From positions 1 to 48,832 of the forward strand of contig JAESUC010000087.1 in the NCBI GenBank assembly GCA_016763285.1: DNA of 48,832 nt, in the 5' to 3' direction. This stretch comes from Pseudomonas sp. (GTDB taxonomy: Bacteria > Pseudomonadota > Gammaproteobacteria > Pseudomonadales > Pseudomonadaceae). The notes beneath the pieces were generated by a model that was not told the DNA's origin, made no database searches, and was given only the letters and a program-made list of their open reading frames with translations. Shown piece after piece: positions 26,833 through 35,371 of the stretch. Both the position numbers and the translations under genes were made by a program. Numbering within the stretch: position 1 is the stretch's first letter; the number at the start of each line of letters is the position of its first letter.

Positions 26833-29532
26833 TCAGGCTGCCTGGCCGGAGCGGGCCAGCAGGCGACGCACCTCCGGCAGGCAGGATCCGCACTGGGTCC
26901 CGCAGCCGAGCTCGGTTTTCAGGGTTTCCAGGCCCATGCCGGCATCGACACCGGCCTGTACCCGGCTCAGGCTGACATTCATGCAGTTGCACAGCACGGT
27001 CTCGATTCGGCCTGCGGCCCCCCCGGGAGGCGCACTCAGGGGGGCAAGCAGCCAACGGCGGATGGCGCTCACCGACTCACCGCCGAGCCAGGCCTGGTGG
27101 AGCCAGTCCTGCGCCCGGGTTTCACCACACAAGCGCAGGGCGGTTATGCGATCGTCTTCGATCCTGAGGCCTTTGCTGATGGCACGGCCGGGATCTTCGA
27201 AGCGCAGGACCGATGCCTGATCGAGCCCGAGCACCGCATCGACCGCTGCCAGCCAGGCCGTCGACAGCGCCTGTGAGTGGGCTGCGCGCAGGAGCAGGGC
27301 CGGGCGGTCACGGCCACTCAGACTGAAACTGGCAAAGGTGAGCGGTTCGCACAGGGACCGCAGGGCGCTGAAGCGCGCTTGGACATCACCCTCAACCAGC
27401 ATGAACAGCTCCCAGGGCAGTTCGACCGGGTCGATGCGTATGGTCGCCTGCTTGAGTTCCGGCTGCCGCGATAAGGGGTCAAAGGCGGGCTGGGTCAGCA
27501 CGTTGACGCCACCGCCACGCAGAAACCGGTCGCCCCAGTGCATCGGAATCCAGGCGTGGCCCCGTTGCAGCTGCTCGTCGGCCGTTACCGGCAGTACCAG
27601 CTCACCACGCTGACTGGTCACCTTGACCAGCTGGCCCTCGCGCAGCTGGTGGCTGCTCAGCTCAGCCGGATGCAGGCTGATCCGGGCCTGATCGACATGG
27701 CCGAACAGCTGCGCGGCGGTCCCGGTGCGGCTCATGCCATGCCACTGATCGCGCAGTCGGCCGGTATTGAGCAGTAGCGGAAAGTCACCGCCTGGCTGCT
27801 CCTGTGCAGGCAGGTATTGATCGGCGATAAAACGGGCGCGCCCGTCTGGTGTGGGAAAGACACCTTCGGCATACAGGCGCGGCGTGCCCTGCCTGGCCCC
27901 GGCCGCAAAGGGCCATTGTTGCGGGCCCAGGGCTTCGAGCAGGGCATAGCTCAGGCCGCTGTAATCCAGGTCACGCCCGCGGGTCAGCCCGCGGAATTCG
28001 TCGAACAGGGCTTGCGGGTCGGTGAAATCAAAAAGCCCCGGTTGCGTGGGACGCAGCTGATGTTGCAGCCGTCTGGCCAGATCGCAGACGATGGCCCAGT
28101 CTGCCCGTGCCTCTCCTGGGGCCGCCACGGCGGCCCGTACCCGGCTGATGCGCCGTTCGGAATTGGTGACGCTGCCGGATTTTTCTCCCCAGCTCGCCGC
28201 CGGCAGCAGCAGGTCGGCATAGGCACAGGTTTCGGTGGTGCTGAAGGCTTCCTGCACGACGACGAAGGGGCATGCGGCCAGGGCCTGGCGCACCAGGTTC
28301 TGGTCCGGGAGTGACTGCGCCGGATTGGTACAGGCGATCCACAGCGCCTTGACCTTGCCCACGCGCACCGCCTCGAACAGCTCTATGGCGCTCAGGCCTG
28401 CGGCCTCGGGCAGCGCGTCGACGCCCCAGTACTCTGCCACCTCACGGCGATGCTCGGCATTGCCTGCCTCGCGGTGACCCGGCAGCAGGTTACTCAGGCT
28501 TCCGGTTTCGCGACCACCCATGGCATTGGGCTGGCCGGTCAGGGAGAACGGGCCGCTGCCTGGCTTGCCGATCTGGCCCGTGGCCAGATGCAGGTTGATG
28601 AGGGCACTGTTCTTCGCGCTGCCGGCGCTGGACTGGTTCATGCCCATGCACCAGAGGGAGAGGAAGCTCGGGGCGCTGCCAATCATGCGGGCAATCCGAT
28701 GCAGGTCTTCCTGCTCGATGCCACAGATCCGTGCAACGCGTTCGGGGGTGTAATCGCCGACCAGCGTCTGCAGCTCAGCGAAGTCACGGGTGTGCTGATG
28801 GATGAAGGCCGCAGCTGTGCGCCCCTGCTCGATCAGCAGGTGCAGGACGCCGTGCAGAAAAGCCACGTCGGTGCCGGGCTGCAGGGCCAGGTGAATGTCG
28901 GCGATATCACAGGTGGCCGTGCGGCGGGGGTCCACGACGATGATGCGCTTGTCGGGATGCTCCTGCTTCGCCTGCTCGAGCCGACGAAAAAGGACCGGAT
29001 GGGCATAGGCCATGTTGCTGCCGATGATCAGCAGGCAGTCGGTCAGTTCGATGTCTTCATAGGAGCAGGGTGGAGCGTCGGCACCCAGGCTGCGCTTATA
29101 GCCGACCACGGCGCTGGACATGCACAGTCGCGAGTTGCTGTCGATATTGTTGGTGCCGATCAACCCCCGCGCGAGTTTGTTGAAGGCATAGTAGTCTTCG
29201 GTGAGCAGCTGGCCGGAGATATAGAAGGCGACGCTGTCGGGGCCGTGTTCGGCGATGGTGCTGGCGAACATATGGGCCGCGTGTCCCATCGCGGTATCCC
29301 AGTCGGTCCGGTTGCGGCGCAGTCCCTTGCCCAGCCGCAATTCCGGATACAGCGCCCGCGCGGCCTGATCACCGGTCCTGTGCAGCGTCGAGCCCTTGCT
29401 GCACAACCTGCCGTAATTGGCAGTATGGGCCGGATCGCCGCTGACGCCCTGTATTCGCTCGCCATCATGCTCTATCAGTACGCCGCAACCGACGCCGCAG
29501 TAGCAGCAGGTCGAGGCTGTGGTTACAGACAT
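26833..29532 (-). CDS. nasA: Assimilatory nitrate reductase, molybdopterin large subunit
   Basis: 899-aa cytoplasmic molybdoenzyme reducing nitrate to nitrite. The N-terminal [4Fe-4S] motif is CCYCGVGCGV with a fourth Cys in GRLCSKGS. Molybdopterin-binding domains follow (SNMAYAHPVLFRRLE, NPAQSLPDQNLV). The final 60 residues form a BFD-like [2Fe-2S] module (VLCNCMNVSLSRVQAG ... LGCGTQCGSCLPEVR), which probably takes electrons from the upstream flavoprotein. This C-terminal extension is typical of one NasA subgroup. ATG 29532 overlaps the TGA of the FAD oxidoreductase gene by one base. Confidence 0.95.
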   Translation of the reverse strand: MSVTTASTCCYCGVGCGVLIEHDGERIQGVSGDPAHTANYGRLCSKGSTLHRTGDQAARALYPELRLGKGLRRNRTDWDTAMGHAAHMFASTIAEHGPDSVAFYISGQLLTEDYYAFNKLARGLIGTNNIDSNSRLCMSSAVVGYKRSLGADAPPCSYEDIELTDCLLIIGSNMAYAHPVLFRRLEQAKQEHPDKRIIVVDPRRTATCDIADIHLALQPGTDVAFLHGVLHLLIEQGRTAAAFIHQHTRDFAELQTLVGDYTPERVARICGIEQEDLHRIARMIGSAPSFLSLWCMGMNQSSAGSAKNSALINLHLATGQIGKPGSGPFSLTGQPNAMGGRETGSLSNLLPGHREAGNAEHRREVAEYWGVDALPEAAGLSAIELFEAVRVGKVKALWIACTNPAQSLPDQNLVRQALAACPFVVVQEAFSTTETCAYADLLLPAASWGEKSGSVTNSERRISRVRAAVAAPGEARADWAIVCDLARRLQHQLRPTQPGLFDFTDPQALFDEFRGLTRGRDLDYSGLSYALLEALGPQQWPFAAGARQGTPRLYAEGVFPTPDGRARFIADQYLPAQEQPGGDFPLLLNTGRLRDQWHGMSRTGTAAQLFGHVDQARISLHPAELSSHQLREGQLVKVTSQRGELVLPVTADEQLQRGHAWIPMHWGDRFLRGGGVNVLTQPAFDPLSRQPELKQATIRIDPVELPWELFMLVEGDVQARFSALRSLCEPLTFASFSLSGRDRPALLLRAAHSQALSTAWLAAVDAVLGLDQASVLRFEDPGRAISKGLRIEDDRITALRLCGETRAQDWLHQAWLGGESVSAIRRWLLAPLSAPPGGAAGRIETVLCNCMNVSLSRVQAGVDAGMGLETLKTELGCGTQCGSCLPEVRRLLARSGQAA

Positions 29533-30800
29533 CAGGCTGCCTCCCCGATGTGCCGGGTCGGCTGGATACTGCCCGTGACCTCTTCAACGGGGCAGGCCGC
29601 CTGGCCGAACATGAGCCCGTTGCGGATGCTGTCGATGTTCTGCCCGGAACGGATCAGCTGGACATACCAGGGGCTGTCCTGCGTTTCACCGTAGAGGCAG
29701 GCCCCGACCAGTGCGTGGTCACGAATCACCAGTTTCTTGTAGATGCCCAGGGGCGGATCGGAGAGGGTGATGATCTCGCTGTCGTCACTGCCCTTGAAGT
29801 CACCAGCCGAGAACAGATCGATTCCGGTCACCTTGAGCTTGGTGGCGGTGACCGAGCCCAGATACCGGCCGTAGCCGAGCATGGCCAGATGGTTGGCGCA
29901 GACCCGGGCCTGCTCGTAAAGGGGAGCGACCAGGCCGTAGGCGATCCCCCGGTGGTTGGCGCACTCACCGATGGCGTAGATTTTCGGGTCATAGGTCTGC
30001 AGGGTGTCGCTGACCAGTATGCCGCGATCACAGGCCAGCCCGGCGTGTTCAGCCAGCTCCGTTCGGGGTCGTACACCCGCAGCCATGACGACCAGGTCAG
30101 CCGGCAGTAGCAGACCGCTTTCCAGCCGCACGGCCACCACCTGCCCCTGGCCGCCATCCACCAGTTCCTGTGTGACCTCTGACAGTTGAAAGCGGATGCC
30201 GCGACTTTCCAGGCTGGACTGCAACATTGCCGCTGCGGTCGCGTCCAGTTGCCTGTCGAGCAGGCCCTTGCCGATGTGCACGACAGTGACGTCCATGCCG
30301 CGCTGTTTCAGACCATTGGCGGCTTCCAGTCCCAGCAGCCCGCCGCCGATGACCACGGCGTGGCGCTTGCTGCTGGCAGTGCTGACCATCAGCTCGGTAT
30401 CGGCAATATCGCGGTAGCCGATCACCCCCGCGAGCCGGTTACCGGGTACGGGCAGGATGAACGGGCTGGAACCGGTGGCGAGCAGCAGCCGGTCATAGCT
30501 GGCAACGGTGCCGTCGTCGGCAATCACCCGGCAGCGACGCCGATCAATCTCTACCACGCGCTTGCCGGCATGCAGTGTCACGCCGTTGTCCCGGTACCAG
30601 TCCAGGTCATTGAGAATGATGTCCTCGAAGCTCTGCTCGCCGGCGAGCACGGGCGAGAGCATGATGCGGTTGTAATTGGGATGGGGCTCGGCGCCGAATA
30701 CGGTGATGTCGTACAGATCCGGTGCCAGCTTGAGCAATTCCTCGAGCGTGCGTACCCCCGCCATGCCGTTACCGACCATGACCAGTCTGAGCTTGTGCAT
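29532..30800 (-). CDS. NirB-type FAD-dependent NAD(P)H oxidoreductase (nitrate reductase electron donor)
   Basis: 422-aa flavoprotein with the two-dinucleotide-binding fold of the NirB N-terminus. FAD site VMVGNGMAGVRTLEEL, NAD(P) site AVVIGGGLLGLEAANGL, then ATGSSPF and IYAIGECANHRG. It ends before the Fe-S/siroheme part of NirB, so it is a stand-alone reductase and probably passes electrons from NAD(P)H to NasA. Start: the frame is open to 30989, but the region upstream of 30803 is the transcribed leader. Of the adjacent ATGs at 30803 and 30800, the latter has the better distance (six bases) from GGGGGAG. First gene of the nas operon. Confidence 0.9.
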   Translation of the reverse strand: MHKLRLVMVGNGMAGVRTLEELLKLAPDLYDITVFGAEPHPNYNRIMLSPVLAGEQSFEDIILNDLDWYRDNGVTLHAGKRVVEIDRRRCRVIADDGTVASYDRLLLATGSSPFILPVPGNRLAGVIGYRDIADTELMVSTASSKRHAVVIGGGLLGLEAANGLKQRGMDVTVVHIGKGLLDRQLDATAAAMLQSSLESRGIRFQLSEVTQELVDGGQGQVVAVRLESGLLLPADLVVMAAGVRPRTELAEHAGLACDRGILVSDTLQTYDPKIYAIGECANHRGIAYGLVAPLYEQARVCANHLAMLGYGRYLGSVTATKLKVTGIDLFSAGDFKGSDDSEIITLSDPPLGIYKKLVIRDHALVGACLYGETQDSPWYVQLIRSGQNIDSIRNGLMFGQAACPVEEVTGSIQPTRHIGEAA

Positions 30801-30826
30801 CATCTGCTCCCCCTTTGCTGCGCGCC

Positions 30827-30863
30827 AAAAAAAAGCGCCCCACCGCGCTGTGCGGTAGGACGC
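30827..30863 (-). terminator. Intrinsic terminator in the nas operon leader (attenuator)
   Basis: On the minus strand GCGTCCTACCGC pairs with GCGGTGGGGCGC (12 pairs, two of them G-U) around the loop ACAGC, followed by eight T. It sits between the sigma54 promoter and the first nas gene, so it must be read through for expression. Together with the hairpin at 30895-30914 it looks like the regulated terminator of an ANTAR-type antitermination leader. Confidence 0.85.
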
Positions 30864-30894
30864 CTTTGTCCGGATTCCGATTGTTCGGTGGGCT

Positions 30895-30914
30895 CGCTGT
30901 CGCCTGTGACTACG
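30895..30914 (-). promoter_or_regulatory. Candidate ANTAR-target hairpin (P1) in the nas leader
   Basis: CGTAGTC-ACAGGC-GACAGCG on the minus strand: seven-position stem with one A-A mismatch and one T-G pair closing a hexaloop. The hexaloop has A at position 1 and G at position 4, the known ANTAR RNA signature. It lies 31 bases upstream of the terminator hairpin, whose loop (ACAGC) is similar. Confidence 0.6.
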
Positions 30915-30966
30915 GCCGTGTTTGTGTGGAGTGGCGACTCTGCAGCCACGCCTTGACAGGGACTGA

Positions 30967-30982
30967 TGCACAGCTTGTGCCA
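30967..30982 (-). promoter_or_regulatory. Sigma54 promoter of the nas operon
   Basis: TGGCACAAGCTGTGCA on the minus strand. GG and GC are separated by ten bases, and the -24 element TGGCAC is perfect. The -12 element GTGCA differs from TTGCA at one position. Transcription would start near 30956 and give a leader of about 150 bases. NtrC/RpoN control of nitrate assimilation is established in pseudomonads. Confidence 0.82.
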
Positions 30983-31055
30983 GCTTCAAAAACTTTATGA
31001 ATCAATGGTTTGCCAGGGGTTCTGGAGCTTTGTTGCGCACTCAATTGTGGCATGC

Positions 31056-31070
31056 GCACTGCACTGGTGC
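31056..31070 (-). promoter_or_regulatory. NtrC-type binding site upstream of the nas promoter
   Basis: GCAC-N7-GTGC dyad, the core of the NtrC consensus, centred about 90 bases upstream of the sigma54 promoter. That is a normal position for an enhancer-binding activator. A single site is clear; a second, weaker one may lie between this site and the promoter. Confidence 0.6.
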
Positions 31071-31081
31071 GTGCTGGCGGC

Positions 31082-31510
31082 CTAGCGCACGACCATGACC
31101 GAGCGTTTGGATTGCTGGACGACACGCATGGCATTGGTACCCAGAATATAATCCTCGGCCCGTTTGCGTTTGTGTGAGGCCATGACGATCAGATCCACCT
31201 TCAGTTGTTTGGCCACGCGAAGGATGGCCTCATAGGCCTTGCCGTCGGTGACGATGCGCTGCACCTGCACCTCTTCGGGAATGTTCTCCAGCACGAACTC
31301 CTTGAGGCGTTGCGTCACGGCCGCCTCGGCCTTCTCGGTGTACTCGCGCGGAAAAAAGCCGCCCACCAGGGGCAGGCCGAAGTCAGGTATCACGGTGACT
31401 ATGTGCAGGGACGCGCCATAGTCACGGCAGAGTTGCAGCGCGGTAGGCAGCGCCTTGGTCCAGGACTGTTCGTGATTGAGATCGATCGGCAACAGAATCT
31501 TCTTGTACAT
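31082..31510 (-). CDS. Universal stress protein (UspA family) of the TRAP operon
   Basis: 142-aa UspA-fold protein. N-terminal strand and nucleotide-binding start YKKILLPIDLNHEQSW. C-terminal MASHKRKRAEDYILGTNAMRVVQQSKRSVMVV corresponds to the ATP-binding G-2x-G-9x-G/S loop, but the first Gly is replaced by basic residues, so ATP binding is uncertain. It starts 11 bases after the TRAP permease stop. UspA proteins next to TRAP transporters (such as TeaD beside TeaABC) are known to modulate transport, and this one is probably such a regulator. Confidence 0.9.
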   Translation of the reverse strand: MYKKILLPIDLNHEQSWTKALPTALQLCRDYGASLHIVTVIPDFGLPLVGGFFPREYTEKAEAAVTQRLKEFVLENIPEEVQVQRIVTDGKAYEAILRVAKQLKVDLIVMASHKRKRAEDYILGTNAMRVVQQSKRSVMVVR

Positions 31511-31521
31511 GCTTTGCTTCC

Positions 31522-34113
31522 TCAGGCACTGACCGGCTGGTCAGGTTGCCGACGCCGCCACTGCAGGCCGACGATCAACATGAACAGTATGAATGCGGGT
31601 ATCCACATCCACTCCTTGGAAATCCGATCCACCGGGGCAAGTATCTCGACAATCTCCTGGTCGAAATCGAACCCCAGGTCGGCCGCCAGGCTGCCATAGG
31701 TGACCATGTCGACCAGGGTGCGATCGCCTTCCTGCATCAGGGTCAGGCCCAGCTCGTCAAGACGCTCCTGGCCAGTGGCTCCATCGGGTACCGGAACCAG
31801 CAGGTAGAACTCGCGTGGCTCGCCGATTTCGTCCAGGCCCGCGATCTGCATGCGCAGGTTGCTGCCTTCATCCACTCGATCCAGCGCCTGTGCGATCTCG
31901 GTCGGCGGTATGGATTGGTAGGGGTCATGCAGGATATCCATCCAGAAGCCGGGGCGGAACAGCGTGAAGGCCACCAGCAGCAACAGAATATTCTCGTACC
32001 AGCGATTGCGCACGATCATGAACCCCTGGGTCCCGGCAGCAAAGATCAGCATCGCCACGGTAGCGATGACGAAGATCAGCAGGCCCTTCCACAGCCCCAC
32101 ATCGATCAACAGCAGATCGGTATTGAAGATGAACAGGAAGGGCAGGGCAGCGGTACGCAGACTGTAGTAGAACGCCTGGAAGCCGGTGCGGATCGGATCG
32201 CCGTTGGATACGGCGGCAGCCGCAAACGAGGCCAGTCCGACCGGGGGCGTCACATCGGCCATGATGCCGAAATAGAACACGAACAGGTGCACCGCGATCA
32301 GCGGCACGATCAGACCGTTCTGCTGGCCCAGGGTCACAATGACCGGGGCGAGCAGCGCAGACACCACGATGTAGTTGGCGGTCGTGGGCAGGCCCATGCC
32401 CAGGATCAGGCTGAGGATGGCGGTGAGCATCAGCATCAGCATCAGGTTGCCCATCGACAGGATCTCGACCAGGTCGGCCAGCACCAGGCCGACGCCTGTC
32501 TGCGCCACGGCACCGACGATGATGCCGGCGGTCGCCGTGGCGATCCCGATCCCGATCATGTTTCGCGCCCCGGACACCAGGCCCTGCCACAGGTCATCAA
32601 CGCCTTCGCGCAGATCATTGGCCATCTTGCTCTGGCCACGGAACAGGGCCAGCAGCGGCCGTTGGGTGAGAATGATCACGATCATCAGCACGGTAGCCCA
32701 GAAGGCCGACAGGCCCGGCGAGAGCCGTTCCACCATCAGGCACCAGACCAGTACGATGACCGGCAGGATGAAGTGCAGGCCGGACATCACCGTGGGTCGG
32801 GTCTGCGGCAGATTGACCACCGGTGAATCGGGGTCGTCCATTTCCAGTTCCGGATACTGGGCGCCCACTTTCAACAGGCCGACATACACCGCCAGCAGGG
32901 CCGCACCGATCACCCAACCGGCGCTTTCACCGAGCAGGGGCTTGAGCCAGCCCAGCCCGTAATAGACCGCGAACGAGAGGGCCATCAGCAGGATCAGACC
33001 GGTCAGAAAACCGATCATCTTGCGTACCAGCGGGCGCGGCGGGTTGCTGCTCTGCAGACCCTGCATGCCGGCCTTCATCGCCTCGAGATGGACGATATAG
33101 ACGAGGGCGATATAGGAGATCAGTGCCGGCAGAAACGCGTGCTTGATCACCTCCACATAGGAAATGCCCACATACTCGACCATCAGGAAGGCCGCAGCAC
33201 CCATCACCGGCGGCATGATCTGTCCATTGACCGAGGAGGCGACTTCCACGGCGCCAGCCTTCTCCGAGGAAAAACCGACCCGCTTCATCATCGGGATGGT
33301 GAAGGTACCCGTGGTCACCACGTTGGCGATCGAGGAGCCGGAAATCAGCCCGGTCATCGCCGAGGCCACGACCGCCGCCTTGGCGGGGCCACCCTTGTAG
33401 TGCCCCAGCAGCGAGAAGGCCACCTTGATGAAGTAGTTACCGGCCCCGGCCTTGTCCAGCAGGGCGCCAAAGAGCACGAACAGGAAAACGAAGCTGGTAG
33501 ATACGCCCAGCGCAATGCCGAATACGCCCTGGGTCGTCAGCCACTGATGGTTGGCCAGCGAATCGATGCTGACCCCTCGGTGGGCGAGAATGCCGGGCAT
33601 ATAGGGCCCGCCAACCGAATAGACGATAAAGACCAGTGCCACGATCATCAGTGGTGGACCCAGTGCCCGCCGCGTGGCTTCCAGCAGCAGGATCAGGCCG
33701 GTAATCGCCACGATCACATCGACGGTGGTCGGATTGCCCGGTCTGGCCGACAACTGGGTATAGAAAATGTAGATATAGGCCGCACAGAAGGAGGCGGCGA
33801 AGGCCAGTACCCAGTCAGGCACCGGCACGCGATCACGGGGAGACCGTTTCAGCGCGGGGAATGAGAGAAAACCAAGGAATACGGCGAAGGCAAGATGAAT
33901 CGACCTTGCCTCGGTGCTGTTGAAAACGCCAAAGCCCACCATGAACGGCAGCGGCGAAGCAATCCAGAGTTGAAACAGGGACCAGGCCGCCGCAACCGAA
34001 ACGATCAGTTTGCCGGGAAATCCGTTCGGCTTGCGCGCGCCGGTGTCACTCGTCGCGACCAGCTCCTCGAGTTCGGTGCTGAGATTGTCGCGCTTGGTTG
34101 TTTGCTCGCTCAT
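31522..34113 (-). CDS. TRAP transporter fused permease (DctQ-DctM, 4TM+12TM) with C-terminal extension
   Basis: 863-aa inner-membrane subunit of a TAXI-type TRAP transporter. It fuses a small DctQ-like part (about residues 35-180) to the large DctM-like part (about 190-650), which has long runs of helices including GLISGSSIANVVTTGTFTIPMMKR and LGMGLPTTANYIVV. The last 200 residues add two membrane helices and a soluble stretch matching the DUF3394 extension seen in some fused permeases. ATG 34113 with AAGGA upstream. Driven by Na+ or H+ gradient in the family; the substrate is not identifiable, since TAXI systems carry glutamate, alpha-ketoglutarate and others. Confidence 0.93.
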   Translation of the reverse strand: MSEQTTKRDNLSTELEELVATSDTGARKPNGFPGKLIVSVAAAWSLFQLWIASPLPFMVGFGVFNSTEARSIHLAFAVFLGFLSFPALKRSPRDRVPVPDWVLAFAASFCAAYIYIFYTQLSARPGNPTTVDVIVAITGLILLLEATRRALGPPLMIVALVFIVYSVGGPYMPGILAHRGVSIDSLANHQWLTTQGVFGIALGVSTSFVFLFVLFGALLDKAGAGNYFIKVAFSLLGHYKGGPAKAAVVASAMTGLISGSSIANVVTTGTFTIPMMKRVGFSSEKAGAVEVASSVNGQIMPPVMGAAAFLMVEYVGISYVEVIKHAFLPALISYIALVYIVHLEAMKAGMQGLQSSNPPRPLVRKMIGFLTGLILLMALSFAVYYGLGWLKPLLGESAGWVIGAALLAVYVGLLKVGAQYPELEMDDPDSPVVNLPQTRPTVMSGLHFILPVIVLVWCLMVERLSPGLSAFWATVLMIVIILTQRPLLALFRGQSKMANDLREGVDDLWQGLVSGARNMIGIGIATATAGIIVGAVAQTGVGLVLADLVEILSMGNLMLMLMLTAILSLILGMGLPTTANYIVVSALLAPVIVTLGQQNGLIVPLIAVHLFVFYFGIMADVTPPVGLASFAAAAVSNGDPIRTGFQAFYYSLRTAALPFLFIFNTDLLLIDVGLWKGLLIFVIATVAMLIFAAGTQGFMIVRNRWYENILLLLVAFTLFRPGFWMDILHDPYQSIPPTEIAQALDRVDEGSNLRMQIAGLDEIGEPREFYLLVPVPDGATGQERLDELGLTLMQEGDRTLVDMVTYGSLAADLGFDFDQEIVEILAPVDRISKEWMWIPAFILFMLIVGLQWRRRQPDQPVSA

Positions 34114-34158
34114 GATCGTCCTTGCTGTTCGTTGTACTTCTTCTCAGAGGAACAGGTA

Positions 34159-34183
34159 TGGCCGTCGGGAGCGCCGACGGCCA
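34159..34183 (-). other. Intercistronic hairpin between TRAP binding-protein and permease genes
   Basis: TGGCCGTCGG / CCGACGGCCA, a ten-base perfect stem with a five-base loop, lying in the 78-base gap. No U-run follows it on the minus strand. It therefore looks like an mRNA-stabilising or partial-stop element that raises the binding protein above the permease, as in many binding-protein operons. Confidence 0.8.
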
Positions 34184-34191
34184 ATACATCA

Positions 34192-35166
34192 TTACATCCA
34201 GCCGCGTTCCTTGTAGTAACGAACGGCGCCGTCATGCAGCGGGACGGACAGGCCTTCCTTGATCATTTCCTCTTCCTTCAGGGTAGCGAAGGCCGGGTGC
34301 AGGCGCTTGAAACGATCGAAGTTCTCGAAAACGGCCTTGACCGTGTGATACACCACGTCGTCCGGCACCTTGCTCGAGGTGACCAGGGTCGCGCGCACAC
34401 CGAAGGTCTGAACGTCTTCCTCGTTGCCACGATAGATGCCGCCGGGGATGGTGGCTTTGGCGTAATAGGGACGATCTTCGATCAATTGGTCGATCTCTTC
34501 GCCGGTCACCGACACGATCACCGAATCAACTGTTGTGGTGGCCTCCTGGATCGAACCATTGGGGTGGCCTGCGACATACACCATCGCGTCGATGTTGTTG
34601 TCACCCAGGGCTGCAGCCTGCTCGGCGGCGTCCAGCTCGGAAACCAGGGCGAAATCATCACGGGTCCAGCCTAGCGCGTCCATGACGACTTCCATGGTGT
34701 CGCGTTGCCCCGAGCCGGGGTTGCCCAGATTCACCCGCTTGCCCTTCAGATCCTTGACGTTGTCGATGTCGGCATCTTCGCGGGCGACCACGGTGAGCGG
34801 CTCGCCGTGCAGGGCGAACATTGCACGCATTTCCTCGAACTTGCCGGCGTCCTCGAAGTTCTGCGCACCGTTGTAGGCCTTGTACTGGATGTCGGACTGG
34901 ACCACACCCATGTCCATCTCGCCATTGCGGATGGCGTTGACGTTGGCAACCGAGCCACCGCTCGAGGGGGCGTTACAGCGGATGCCATGCTCGTTGGCGT
35001 TGCGGTTGATCAGCCGGCACACCGACTGGCCGACGACGTAGTACACGCCGGTCTGTCCGCCGGTACCGATGGTGACGAACTTTTCCTGGGCAACTGCGGG
35101 GGTAGCGGTGACTGCTGCGAGGCTCAGGGCGGCTGAAAACAGCAGGGTAAGGGGTTGACGCTTCAT
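34192..35166 (-). CDS. TAXI family TRAP substrate-binding protein
   Basis: 324-aa periplasmic receptor. The signal peptide is about 27 residues (MKRQPLTLLFSAALSLAAVTA...AVAQ). The mature start KFVTIGTGGQTGVYYVVG and the segment NAPSSGGSVANVNAIRNGEMDMGVVQSD are the TAXI-family signature; the later AEQAAALGDNNIDAMVYVAG is also conserved. Start ATG 35166, with AAGGAG at 35178-35183; the frame open to 35301 is untranslated leader. First gene of the operon: receptor, fused permease, UspA. Confidence 0.94.
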   Translation of the reverse strand: MKRQPLTLLFSAALSLAAVTATPAVAQEKFVTIGTGGQTGVYYVVGQSVCRLINRNANEHGIRCNAPSSGGSVANVNAIRNGEMDMGVVQSDIQYKAYNGAQNFEDAGKFEEMRAMFALHGEPLTVVAREDADIDNVKDLKGKRVNLGNPGSGQRDTMEVVMDALGWTRDDFALVSELDAAEQAAALGDNNIDAMVYVAGHPNGSIQEATTTVDSVIVSVTGEEIDQLIEDRPYYAKATIPGGIYRGNEEDVQTFGVRATLVTSSKVPDDVVYHTVKAVFENFDRFKRLHPAFATLKEEEMIKEGLSVPLHDGAVRYYKERGWM

Positions 35167-35371
35167 GAGAGGGTGACTCCTTCTTTTGGTTTTGGCGATG
35201 GCAGTCGCGTCAGGCGATGCCGGGGTCACGCGGCCGTTAACCCGGTGCTGGACGCTGCCGCAACCGGGTCGGTAAATGAAGTGTAGCGGACTGTGGCGCA
35301 CTCATCTGAAAATAGCGGTCAGCTGGCCAGGCGGCAAGTGATTGATTCAGATAGATGTGTTGAGTTGTGAC

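Noticed and set aside
30803..30989. 62-residue N-terminal extension of the NirB-like oxidoreductase
   Set aside because: This stretch contains the sigma54 promoter, leader hairpins and terminator; the flavin-binding fold begins right after the ATGs at 30803/30800.
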